Shown: positions 1 through 12,700 of the stretch, in pieces
Position numbering within the stretch: position 1 is the first letter of the stretch
How the letters are laid out: every line of letters begins with the position of its first letter
DNA from: Caprella mutica
Taxonomy: Eukaryota; Arthropoda; Malacostraca; Amphipoda; Caprellidae
Direction of reading: 5' to 3'
Assembly (NCBI GenBank): GCA_947561585.1
Contig: CANNZV010001856.1
Span: 179,127 to 243,126, forward strand
Length of the DNA stretch: 64,000 bases
Notes under the pieces: generated by a model
The model's database searches: none
The model's input: the letters and a program-made list of their open reading frames with translations, nothing else
Told to the model about the DNA's origin: nothing
Position numbers and translations under genes: made by a program

Positions 1-633
1 ATCAATATTGATATTTTGAAATGATTAATGTTTCGTTAAATAATATTATTAATTAAATGAGCAGGCGTTACATTTTCCGACTACCAATCAAATAGTAATG
101 ATTGATTAAAGAAATTATGCTCGACAGAATATCTATGATATCAGAGATGTTATTGAAATTCAACATTGATTATATTTTATTAGGATTCAAACCATTCGAA
201 AAAAGAAATCTTTAACGTTCAATTTGAATTGCTTTTCTAAATATATAATTGTCAGAACAATTTGGGCTAGGAAATATAATTAATGAAAAATATAGTTATA
301 TTATTGTTCCGTTAAAGTGCCACATTCACAAAATTTATACAAAATTTTCATTTCAAAATTTTCGTCCATTGAAATTTTTTATTCATTAAAATTTTTGATT
401 CATTAAAGTATTTCTTTCATTACTATTTTTCATTCATTAATATTTTTCATTTATTAAAATTTTTCATTCATTAATATTTTCCTTCATTAAAAATTTTATT
501 GTTAAAATAAGAAAACAGTCACTTTTACATAATTCTCACAATTTTTTTAATCATAGCTACAAAATTTTAATTTTCCGTTACTAATATATAAGTGCCCCAT
601 TCACAATGGTAACAATTTAGCCCTTTTTCCCAG
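1..633. other. Upstream unc-13 intron, no gene seen
   Basis: AT-rich sequence with loose repeats of ATTCATTAAAATTTTT at about 360-500. It ends in the pyrimidine tract and AG before the first exon. No coding signal was seen. Confidence 0.6.
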
Positions 634-759
634 GTGCAAGAGCTAGCCAGTCCGCCCAGAGCCAGTGTGGTGGTGAAAGACTGTGCCATCGCCTGTCTCA
701 AATCCACCTACCAGTTCCTCTTCGAAAACTGTTATGAGTTGTACAGTAGAGAGTTCCAG
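634..759 (+). CDS. unc-13: unc-13 exon 1 in window (start of MHD1)
   Basis: The acceptor is TTTCCCAG and the donor CAG|GTGAGA; phase 0 to 0, 42 codons. It encodes residues 1-42, including [20 protein letters not shown] and ELYSREFQ. These match the start of the MHD1 homology region of Munc13 ([24 protein letters not shown]-like). The GTG at 634 is an internal Val codon, not a start. The preceding exon lies outside the window. Confidence 0.93.
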
Positions 760-3700
760 GTGAGAACAGAGTTAGCATTTAAAACAGACACTTACGGTAA
801 TTTGCGTATTGCTGTATATATACGCATTTTCGTATAACTACGTATTACTGTACAGTTATATATTCCCGTATAGATAGCTACGTATTCCCGTATAGCTACG
901 AATTCCCGTACAGTTAGGTATTCCCGTATAGATAGCTACATATTCCCGTATAGATAGCTACGAATTCCCGTACAGTTAGATATTCCCGTATAGATAGCTA
1001 CGTATTCCCGTATAGCTACAAATTCCCGTACAGTTGGGTATTCCCGTATAGATAGCTACGTATTCCCGTGTAGCTACAAATTCCCGAACAGTTAGGTATT
1101 CCCGTATAGATAGCTACGTATTCCCGTATAGCTACAAATTCCCGTACAGTTAGGTATTCCCGTATAGATCTACGTATTCGCGTATAGCTACAAATTCCCG
1201 TACAGTTAGGTATTCCCGTATAGATAGCTACGTATTCCCGTATAGCTACGTATTCCTGAACAGTTTTTTCCGTACAATTCCGTGTATTCAAAATCCTAAA
1301 CTAAGAAAAACAATTGCATATTTGAATTTAGCAAAAAAAAAGAGAAAAAGTATCATAAACATAAAATTGTTTTATCAAGTGTAAATGGTCGGATTCCCCT
1401 TTTTTTGCCTTGTGTAATCGCTCCAATCTCCTGTTTTTTCACCACCTAATAATATCTTTCTCACCCCAGGTTGACCCCGCAGAGAAGCAAGAGGCTGGTG
1501 AAGGCCCTAGACTTGACAGTGTTGATTTCTGGTACAAACTCATCACCCTGATAGTCTCAGTGATAGATGAGGACAGGAACAACTATGCACCTGTGCTGAA
1601 CCAATTCCCTCAGGAATTCAACATAGGGGCGGTAAGAAAAAAAATTTACTAGAATTTTTTTTTGGAGAAAATTGACTTAAAAAAAATTAATAATAAATTT
1701 TTTGAAGAAAAATTCTTTTTTCGAAAAAATAAAGTTTTTTAAGAAACATTTTTTTCAGAAAGAAATAATTCCAAAACAAATTCACTATAAAAAAAATACT
1801 TTTTCGAAAAAATGATTTTAATTGATTAAAGAATAATAGTTTTCAACAATTTTTTTTTCCATGTCCTTATAGTCTAAAATAATCGGGCATTTTTTTAAAT
1901 GTATCTATTTTCAATAGAAGTAGACACAGTCGCGCTATACCTACTAGTTTAAGCTCCGAATTATCGGACAGTTCCAGCTTCTCGATCATATGAAAAAATG
2001 TACTTCTAAACATTTCAACTCGTTATTTTAATTAATTATGTGTTAGTTTTATAAAAGGACTTACAGTTTTTAATCTGTAGCGATAAAATGAAATAGGCTT
2101 TATTACTTTTGTAATACATATATCAGATATAATGTCAAAAATATATTATCTATAATAAGTAAATTAAACTATCATTCCAGTGTTGATCTTATAGATATGT
2201 GTAATATTTCGAAAAAATGACTCTCAATTCGACTAAGTTCCGAATTTTTGGTCAGTATTTCATCTTCGGACATATAAGAAAAAAAAAATTATTATTAGAT
2301 AGCACTGTGTAATAATAATCATTTTTATATATTTTTTTCTAATATGACCGAAGATGTGGTACTGACCGATAATTCGTAACTTACCCTAAGTTCCGAATTA
2401 TCGAACGGTTACGTATTTTCGTTCATATACATATGAAAAAATGTGTACAATAGCCTATATCTTGAGTTCCAAAATTTAATTTAAATTATCTTCTGATATT
2501 TTAGAAAATTGCTACTAGTTATTTTAGCACAATTTGCAATGCAAAATGTTTCAGATCAATTTCTCCCTGAATATCAACAGTGTTCTTTGACCGTGTTCTT
2601 CTTGCGCATCCATGAGCATTTGAAACTCTGTCTAACTAACTTCTTCTTTAAAAATGTTCTTTCGGAATTCTAAATTGATGTACCGACTAACATTTCAATG
2701 TGATGCAATATTTCTTACTTGACTTGTTTTTGGTGAGGAATTTTATTTGCAAATTTCAAAAACAATTTTAAAATTAAATTAAGAATTTTAAGATAATTAT
2801 TTAAAGAAGGTCTGCTTCTTCTGGTCTTTAAAAAACCATTTAAAATAATTTTATCTTATTTGCCAATAATTATAATTATTTTAAATTATTTCTCATATTT
2901 TTTAATTATTTTATCCTATTGTTCAATATATGTTTTATTTAAAAATAATTTTTTTTTTTTTAATTCAATTTTTAGATTTTTTTTTTTTTTTTAGTTATTG
3001 TTACAAAGCCCGTACATGCTTCAAAATTATATTAAATTCTTCTACCTTCACACACAGCTAGCTTCACTCAATTCATTTCCCTTTACTATTGTCTCTAATA
3101 TTCCCCTATGTTTCCTAGCTGTCCGCTGCCACCATGTGGGGAATGTTCGCCGTAGATGTCAAGTACGCTCTGGAGGATCACGAACAACACAGAAAATGCA
3201 AGAGCAGCGAGTACATGAACCTCCACTTCAGGGTGAGTAATGAAAAACCATAGTTAGGCACTGGCTTTTCAGCTCCTGATGATGAATGGAAATTTTTCTA
3301 TTCGAAAGCTTGAAACATGAAAAACCTTCAATGTTCTCTTGTTCAGTTTAAATATGAAAATAGAGTGTAGGGCAAAGTCACAATTGCCGGGTGTGAATAT
3401 ATTCTTCTTGTTTTTAATGAAAAAATTTGTCTTTTTCTTTTTAAACAAAAAAAACAAAATACCGGATGAAAATTTCGATAGGTTATTAATAAAAAACTAG
3501 TGTACTTTCCCGTTAAAAATAACGGGGTTTCAATATAATAATGAAATATAATAATAATGTTTTTTTTGTAAAATAGTTTATTATTTAAAAATCACATCAA
3601 AATATTAGAATAAATTAATTGTAATTAGAAAAGTGAGCCCAGTAATAAAATACTAAATTTAACTCGTTATTTCAATTGGTATCCATGATACCTTCCATTG

Positions 3701-6700
3701 TTTGTTAGAACAAAAAGATTCCTTTTTACAGTCAAATTTTGTAGATCTTTTTTTTCTGATCAAATGTTTGATCTTTCAATTGATTCTTTGTGATATTGAA
3801 GAACAATATTCAGAGTGTGGAGTGGGATGGAGAGGGATTGAGTGGAATGAAGAGGGATGGAGTGGAATGAAGAGGGATGGAGTGGAATGGAGAGGGACGG
3901 AGTTGATTGGAGAAGAGAGGGATGGAGTGGAATGGAGAGGGATGGAGTTGATTGGAGAAGAGAGGGATGGAGTGGAATGGGGATGGATGGAGGGGAATAG
4001 AGATTGATGGAGAGGGATGAAGTGGAATAGAGATTGATGGAGTGGAATAGAGATTAATGGAGTGGAATAGAGATTAATGGAGAGGGATGAATTGGAATAG
4101 AGATTGATGGAGTGGAATAGAGATTGATGGAGAGGGATGAAGTGGAATAGAGATTGATGGAGCGGAATAGAGATTAATGGAGTGGAATAGAGATTGATGG
4201 AGTGGAATAGAGATTGATGGAGAGGGATGAAGTGGAATAGAGATTGATGGAGTGGAATGGAGATTAATGGAGTGGAATAGAGATTGATGGAGTGGAATAG
4301 AGATTGATGGAGAGGGATGAAGTGGAATAGAGATTGATGGAGTGGAATAGAGATTAATGGAGTGGAATAGAGATTGATGGAGTGGAATAGAGATTGATGG
4401 AGAGGGATGAAGTGGAATAGAGATTGATGGAGTGGAATAGAGATTAATGGAGTGGAATAGAGATTGATGGAGTGGAATAGAGATTGATGGAGAGGGATGA
4501 AGTGGAATAGAGATTAATGGAGTAGAATGTGTATAAACTAGTTACTTTAATTACCTAATATTTCCCCAGGTAAAATGGCTTTACGATAACTATGTCAAAG
4601 ATGTTCCACCGTACAAATCACAAGTGCCTGAGTACCCTGCGTAAGTACACTTTAAAAACATTCAAGCTATGTTACGAATTATCGGTTGATTTCACTTCTT
4701 CGATCATTCAAGAAAAAACGAAATACCTAATGATTATTATTTTATTTTTTAATTTTATTTGTATCCATGATACCTGTAGGATTTTCATTTGTATCCATGA
4801 TACCTGTAGGTTTTTCATTTGTATCCATGATACCTGTAGGATTTTCATTTGTATCCATGATACCTGTAGGATTTTCATTCGTATCCATGATACCTGTAGG
4901 ATATTCATTTGTATCCATAATACCTGCAGGATTTTCATTTGTATCCATGATACCTGCAGGATATTCATTTGTATCCATGATACCTGCAGGATATTCATTT
5001 GTATCCATGATACCGATAATTCGTAATTTAATCTATGCAGTACAATGAAAAAATTATTTTATATTTAAAGTTTCCAACGACTTAAATTTGTAAGTTTCTA
5101 GAATGAACCTCAATCTTTTTAGATATCTGTTTTTTAGTGTTAAAAGTTATCCTAACGGTGCTTTCTTTAAAATATTATCCTCTTGATAATATTTGCATCC
5201 TTTACAATGCATCCAAAAGTATCCTCATATGGGATGCATTATTCTCGTCAAAATAATCCTTTAGAAACTTAAGATCAAAGTGAATTGCTTTGTAATATTT
5301 ATGATTTAAAGAACAATAGGAATTGTTTGATGTATTTTCCAAGGTAATATTAGAATTAAGCACAATTATGCAATTCATTAACAGTGAGGCAACGTTTTTA
5401 ATATTAATTTCCAATCTACTTGCATAAGGTTTGAAATGCGACATAATTTTAATTAATTACATTTCTTTGGTGGATATAATGCCGTAATCCTAATTGATCC
5501 TGACTAAATATGATTTCCACTTCTTTAACTAGATGGTTCGAGCCGTTTGTCATGCAGTGGCTCAATGAGAATGATGATGTCAGTTTAGAATTCTTGAACG
5601 CAGCTTTCCAGAGAGACAAAAAGGATGAAGTGAGTATTAAGGAATGATTAGTTCTTTTTCTTCAACCTTCTTTTGTATCCATCCTCAACTTCTTCCTTCT
5701 GCCTTGCTATAGTCTTGGGTAAGCAGACTGACTGTGTAGGTCTCTTATCCATGGGTAAGCAGACTGACTCTGTAGTTCTCTTATCCATGGGTAAGAAGAC
5801 TGACTGTGTAGGTCTCTTATCCATGGGTAAGAAGACTGACTGTGTAGGTCTCCTATCCATGGGTAAGCAGACTGACTGTGTAGGTCTCTTATCCATGGGT
5901 AAGCAGACTGACTCTGTATGTCTCTTATCCATGGGTAAGAAGACTGACTGTGTAGGTCTCCTATCCATGGGTAAGCAGACTGACTGTGTAGGTCTCTTAT
6001 CCATGGGTAAGCAGACTGACTGTGTAGGTCTCCTATCCATGGGTAAGCAGACTGACTGTGTAGGTCTCTTATCCATGGGTAAGAAGACTGACTGTGTAGG
6101 TCTCTTATCCATGGGTAAGAAGACTGACTGTGTAGGTCTCTTATCCATGGGTAAGAAGACTGATTGTGTAGGTCTCTTATCCATGGGTAAGCAGACTGAC
6201 TGTGTAGGTCTCTTATCCATGGGTAAGAAGACTGACTGTGTAGGTCTCTTATCCATGGGTAAGAAGACTGACTGTGTAGGTCTCTTATCCATGGGTAAGA
6301 AGACTGATTGTGTAGGTCTCTTATCCATGGGTAAGCAGACTGACTGTGTAGGTCTCTTATCCATGGGTAAGAAGACTGACTGTGTAGGTCTCTTATCCAT
6401 GGGTAAGCAGACTGATTGTGTAGGTCTCTTATCCATGGGTAAGCAGACCGACTGTGTAGGTCTCTTATTCATGGGTAAGCAGACTGACTGTGTAGGTCTC
6501 TTATCCATGGATAAGCAGACTGACTGTGTAGGTCTCTTATCCATGGGTAAGCAGACCGACTGTGTAGGTCTCTTATCCATGGATAAGCAGACTGACTGTG
6601 TAGGTCTCTTATCCATGGGTAAGCAGACTGATTGTGTAGGTCTCTTATCCATGGGTAAGCAGACCGACTGTGTAGGTCTCCTATCCATGGGTAAGCAGAC

Positions 6701-9700
6701 TGACTGTGTAGGTCTCTTATTCATGGGTAAGCAGACTGACTGTGTAGGTCTCTTATCCATGGGTAAGCAGACTGATTGTGTAGGTCTCTTATCCATGGGT
6801 AAGCAGACCGACTGTGTAGGTCTCTTATCCATGGGTAAGCAGACTGACTGTGTAGGTCTCTTATCCATGGGTAAGCAGACTGACTGTGTAGGTCTCTTAT
6901 CCATGGGTAAGCAGACCGACTGTGTAGGTCTCTTATCCATGGGTAAGCAGACTGATTGTGTAGGTCTCTTATCCATGGGTAAGCAGACCGACTGTGTAGG
7001 TCTCTTATCCATGGATAAGCAGACTGACTGTGTAGGTCTCTTATCCATGGGTAAGCAGACTGATTGTGTAGGTCTCTTATCCATGGGTAAGCAGACCGAC
7101 TGTGTAGGTCTCTTATCCATGGGTAAGCAGACTGACTGTGTAGGTCTCTTATCCGTGGGTAAGCAGACTGACTGTGTAGGTCTCTTATTCATGGGTGTCT
7201 ATTCTTGCCATCCATGCGCTGGGTTGACACGGTTACCTGTGATGGCCGAGTAGTCGACCTAGTGCATAAAGCGTAATTCCACTGTCCCCTCTTCTACGAA
7301 GCCTTCTTCATTTCCTGTTTCTTTAAATCACCTAGTTGAGGAGAGGAACAACTTTTAAAACCAGAAAATAATAATAATCATCAAACAATACATCTCTCTT
7401 GGATTATATAAAATTATGATATAAAATTGACACTAACCATCATCTCTCCCTCAGTTCCCTCCAAGCTCCGAGCACTCCATATTCTCCAACTCCGTTGTGG
7501 ATGTGTTCACTCAATTGACACAGTGCTTCAGTGTTGTCAGTAAACTGGAGTGTCCAGACCCAGAGATCTGGAAGAGATTCATGAAGAGGTTTGCCAAGAC
7601 TATCGTCAAGGTACTCAATGCCTATGCTGAGATTACCAAGAAAGAATTCCCTAACTACGTCACGGATGATAAGAAGGTTTGTGTACCCTGATGTAGTTAA
7701 AAATTTAAAAGGTGGGATGAAAAAATATCTTAGTATTCTTGTTGTCTGTTCACTGGATATTTACTCTATTTTAAACATCCTCTGAAAATTGAGATTCTCT
7801 TTCTAAGCATTAGTTGAACTTCCTTGTGAATATTCTTTGAAATTCTTCTTCGTTGCAGGCATGTATCCTGATGAACAACATTCAGCAAATGCGAGTAGAG
7901 CTGCAGAAGATGTACCAGATGATGGGGGGAAAGAGTCTGGAAGAGGATGTCGCTAACATTCTTAACGATTTGCAGACGCAACTCAATAATGTTATCGAAG
8001 ATCTGGCCCAGGTCTTCGGCAAGAGGTAACTAGTTACAAAAGAAAATGTTTATACTAGCTTAGCAGTTATAGGAAAATAATTGTATGGTCGTGATGTGAT
8101 AGAAGTTATTGAATAAAGAGTAGTAATTGTTCTTTAGAATATGGTAAGATAGTTGTGTACACATAGTATACATATACATTATAATTCAGATATACATACA
8201 ATTAATCACCAATATTATTGATATATCAGTTCCTTTTTTTGTCGAACATAAAATTCAAACTCGCATATAACGGTAAAGGTTTACACATTGGTATAATATT
8301 GTTTCGTTCTTCCTACAAAAATATTAACTGTCTATGAATAAACTAACCGTTTCTTTCTTACAGTTTGGAGAATAAGATAGCAGTGAAGGTGAAAGAAATG
8401 GGTGACAAGCTGGTGGCCATTAAAGGTACCGGACAAGTGCAGCCCTCTCAGAGAAATGCTATTATCACAGAGGCTGACGATGTGGTGGAGCCTCTCATGG
8501 ACCTACTAGGTAATTTATCAACTAGGTAGCTCTTAAAGATTTATCAGAACTAGCTTGGTACCTCAGGAACTAGGTGCGGAGAGTAAATAGATGGATAAAG
8601 TTAGTCAATTAGAGTCCTTCCTAATGATACTTCTTAACTATGTAGGAACTGGGAACGGACGGTAAACTAGATGGATAAACTATGTCACTAGGTATCTCTC
8701 CTAAAGATATTATATAACTTGCAAGGCCATTCAGAAAATGAGTACGTTTTAACCTTTACAAGTGGCAGAAATGTGTTTTTCAGTATTTTAAGTTTACATT
8801 ACTAAATCTAATTCCAAATTCTCTGTTATTTTCTTCATCAGTACTCTGTCTAAATTCCTCCCTCCATTCTTAGGTGATTGCCTCTCGATGTACGATCAGA
8901 ACTGCGAGAAGACCATCTTCAAGCGACTGCTGAAGGAGTTGTGGAAGATAACCATCACCACAATGGAAAAGGTGGTGGTCCTTCCCCCTATGACAGACAA
9001 GGCGGTAAGTTAACTTTGTTATAACAAATAGGAGGATGTTTAATTAATGAATAGAAGTTACAATAAAGTATTGATAATGTTTATCTACCTACTAATTTCT
9101 TTTTCGTGTGTCACTATAGTTATTTAAATTATACTTGAAATAATCCTTAAATGTGTGATTACTCATAAGAAATTTTTTCAAATTCTCACATGCTGCAATG
9201 GATAAATATTTCTTCGATATGATCTTCAACCTCATCTGTACCCTCCTCTTCACCACTAACCACACGGCTGACCATTAACCACACGGTTCACTACTCTCCA
9301 CACGGTTCATAACCCGCTTTACGATGCCCCACTCGTCATATGGTTTCACACACGCTATACGGCTCACCACTCGCCTTACGGTTTCACACGACTCACCACA
9401 GATGATGCTGAAGAACCTGACAGACAATGCCAAGAACATAGCAGCCAATGCCAAGATAGAAGACATGCCTAATATTCTGAAGAATAGACTGGGAGGAAAG
9501 GATGTCAAGAATGCAATGTCTAACATCATGGTTAGCAGATTAGTAACTCGAGGGTTCCCTTCAGTTCAATTCATTTCTTTTCCTTATGTTTTCCTTATGT
9601 TTGATATTTTTTTCTTGTTTCAGTTGATTTAATAAAGCTTATTTTTATTTTCTATACTTTGTATATTTCTTATTATTTCATTATGATTGTTTTATTTTGT

Positions 9701-12700
9701 TCCATTTATTACTTTTTAGTTGTGTAAATATTTTTACTTTTTATCCATGAACAGTGATTTATATTTTTTTCTATCCCTACTATTGCCATAAACCAAATTA
9801 TTTGAAAAATATTTGCAATATGCTGAGACCAAAATTTTTGAAAGATCTTCAACAGAACTAAAAAATTTCATCCGTTGCAGGACATCTCCAAAGACTTCGA
9901 GCGTAACCTGACACCCAAGCAGTGTGCAGTACTGGAGTGTGCCCTGGAAACCATCAAACAGTACTTCCACTGCAGCGGAAAGGGTCTCAAGAACGCCTTC
10001 TTGGACAAGAGTCCCGAGTTGAAGAGTTTGAACTATGCTCTGTCCCTGTACACCCAAACCACGGACACCCTCATCAAGACCTTCGTCAACACCCAGACTT
10101 GTCAAGGTATGCTTTCTGGTAATAATAGGCTGTTGAAGAAACTAATTCGAACTGTGTGGCTAGATGGAATCCACTTAGTAGATAGAAGGAAAATATATTT
10201 TAGAACTAAATAGTTGATGGAAAGTAAAAAAGAGAATTAAAAGATGGAATATGAAACATACTGAAGATATAAATAAAGTTTTTGGAGCTTTACAGTATGA
10301 ATTGAGCTTTTTCTATTCATAATCGTTCTCTTTAAAGAAGGTACTAAATATAAAAATTGTTTACGAAACAATTGTAAATTCAGGGAATTTGATATATTTG
10401 AAAAATTCGCACTGGTTAAGAAAAAACAAAGCTCCTCATTATTATTTCACTGTATAAGTAATAGTTAATACTGTGTATTGATTAGTTAATTCGGTAATAT
10501 GAAAATAAATATTAAATAATTATCCTTCAGCACCATCGAATAGAACTGTACAGCACAATCTTTGAAACTCTACAATGATTTCTTTTCTCTATTTCTCCTT
10601 ACTCTCGAATGTAATATATTGCATGGCTGTCATTTAACCGAAAGGTTTTGATGTATTAACTAATAATCAAAGGCTATATAATACATTACTGTCATTTCAT
10701 TCGAAATTCAGCATATTTGTTGTCTATTTTATTATGAAACTCATTTTCATAATCACAAAGCCCAAATTGGTGTTCTTATGGAATCAATCATACGCTCAAC
10801 TTATCAACATTTTCTCAAATAGTAAAAACCATCATCATTACTTTATATAAATTCGTCTCGTATTTCGAATTCGAATCCCAAGTTCCTGTGAACGAAGACA
10901 AATTCCCCCGAAAAGCGCCTAAAAAGCAGGAGTCGGTTCAGAGTGATGGTGGTGATCCAGATGATGACCCGCCCATTCAAAGAAAACTCAGTCAGTCTGA
11001 TAGGCAAAATACCCTCTCAAGAAGTGATACCAGAGGTAACAGCCGGCAACTTGGTTCAAAGGTCCACCAAATGTCTAAGAATAAGAAAGTTAGGTCAGGT
11101 TTCCGGATATTGGCTGGGATATAAACAAGTGGGAGGAGCCTATTGCATATCTGCCAATGGTAAACCACTATCGTTTGGCCAATAGTAAACAAGTACGTTT
11201 AACCAATAACAAACAGATATTTCCTATCAACCAATAGCAAACTCACATCTGTTATCTATCTACTAAAATGTTCCATAACTATTTTCAAACAATGTTTACG
11301 AATTGAATATTAGGTATTATTTTAAACCAGAATATTAAATTGCCATTCACGCTGAATGAACTAGGAATTGATTCCTGATCTAACTTTCTCAATTCATATG
11401 ACTGTGGGTCTACAACCTAGGTCTTCTTTTTATCTCCCAGCATTTTCATCGCTTGCCCAATAGATTCAGACGAATAGCTGGTTTCCCGTTGATGCATCCA
11501 TCATTCTACATACATATGATGCATAATACAAATTTAGTTTTCTTCTAATAGATACCACTAGATTAGATCCGAACTATAGAGAAATCTTTCTAGATTTGAT
11601 AGATGATTTAAGGTTGCGTATGGAAATAGCTACTGACACTTTTATCCCCTGCATTTCATGCTCCCCTTAAAATTATTATTAAGGAACTTATTCAGCATTA
11701 TGTGCATGTTGTTCTGAAATTCACTAATTTTGAAATGTCAATAATTTTCATAGAAAACATACAGCATGTAAATTAATTTATAATATCGAATGAAAATTTA
11801 TAGACTAATATGTTTTTCTTTGAAATTAACCGGCTCAAGTTGAAACATCATTTCACTACATATATAATATATGTATATCCATAAAATATTCTATTTATAA
11901 GGTTTAAATAAGACTAATAGCTGCAAATGAAGACAATGTTAAAATTTTACATCGCTTGGCCAACTGCAGTTTTCAAATAAAATTTGCCGCCTTTTTCTTG
12001 TTCTGATCGCTTTGGTTAATAGTCTGGTTATCATTTTTTTATTCTTGAAAGTAACCATTTTTCTTCCAGTTTCTCATGGTTTATTCTTCAAAATCTGACG
12101 TCCAAATAATAAAATTGGATTCGATAATATAATTTTTATCCGAACATTACAAGGATATGTTGGTTCATGCAATCTTGGTTTCTCCATTCATTTTTACAAA
12201 TTGCAATTTGCTTGCCGCATGCATGCACTATTAACTGAATGAAACTTTTTGAAAAGTAAACATTACGTATCGCTCGAGTATTCAAAATGCTTCTGAGAAA
12301 TATATACATATTGGAATTCGTAACGGACCGTAACACAAGTAGGGTTTTTTTCAGACTTTCCACCTGACTTTTTGCTAAGCTCCTCCTACTTTTTCCACGA
12401 GAATATAAGAAAAAACGATATAAATATTATTTATTTTAGTTGGTATCTATGATACCTGCAGGTATCATGGATACCAACTAAAATAAATAATTACTATATA
12501 GTTTTTTTCTTATATTTTCATGGAAAAAGTAGGAGGAGCTTAACAAAAAAATCTGGTGGAAAGACTGAAAAAACCCTACTTGTGTACGGAGAAGAAAAAA
12601 CCTCCATCTACTAGTTTCTAGTTCTTTATTCCGTTCCCTCAGGTTCTACAGACGAAGGAAGTGTTGGAGAGATTAGCATCAATGTGGACCTCTATACTCA

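Noticed and set aside
3021..3118. Earlier start for exon 3 using the upstream in-frame reading
   Set aside because: The upstream sequence does not match Unc-13, whereas the AG at 3117-3118 gives an exact join to LSAATMW.
3815..4010. GGAATGGA-like words resembling human satellite III (GGAAT)n
   Set aside because: The period is 20 and 90 bp, not 5 bp, and the region is an intron of an invertebrate-like gene; resemblance is compositional.
5648..7253. Open frames of over 500 codons on both strands ([12 protein letters not shown] and [12 protein letters not shown] repeats)
   Set aside because: They are created by a 36-bp tandem repeat lying within a well-supported intron; both strands are open because the unit length is divisible by three and contains no stop.
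9734..10213. Minus-strand 123-codon frame and alternative plus frames over 9.9-10.1 kb
   Set aside because: Shadows of unc-13 exon 11, whose conserved frame is unambiguous.
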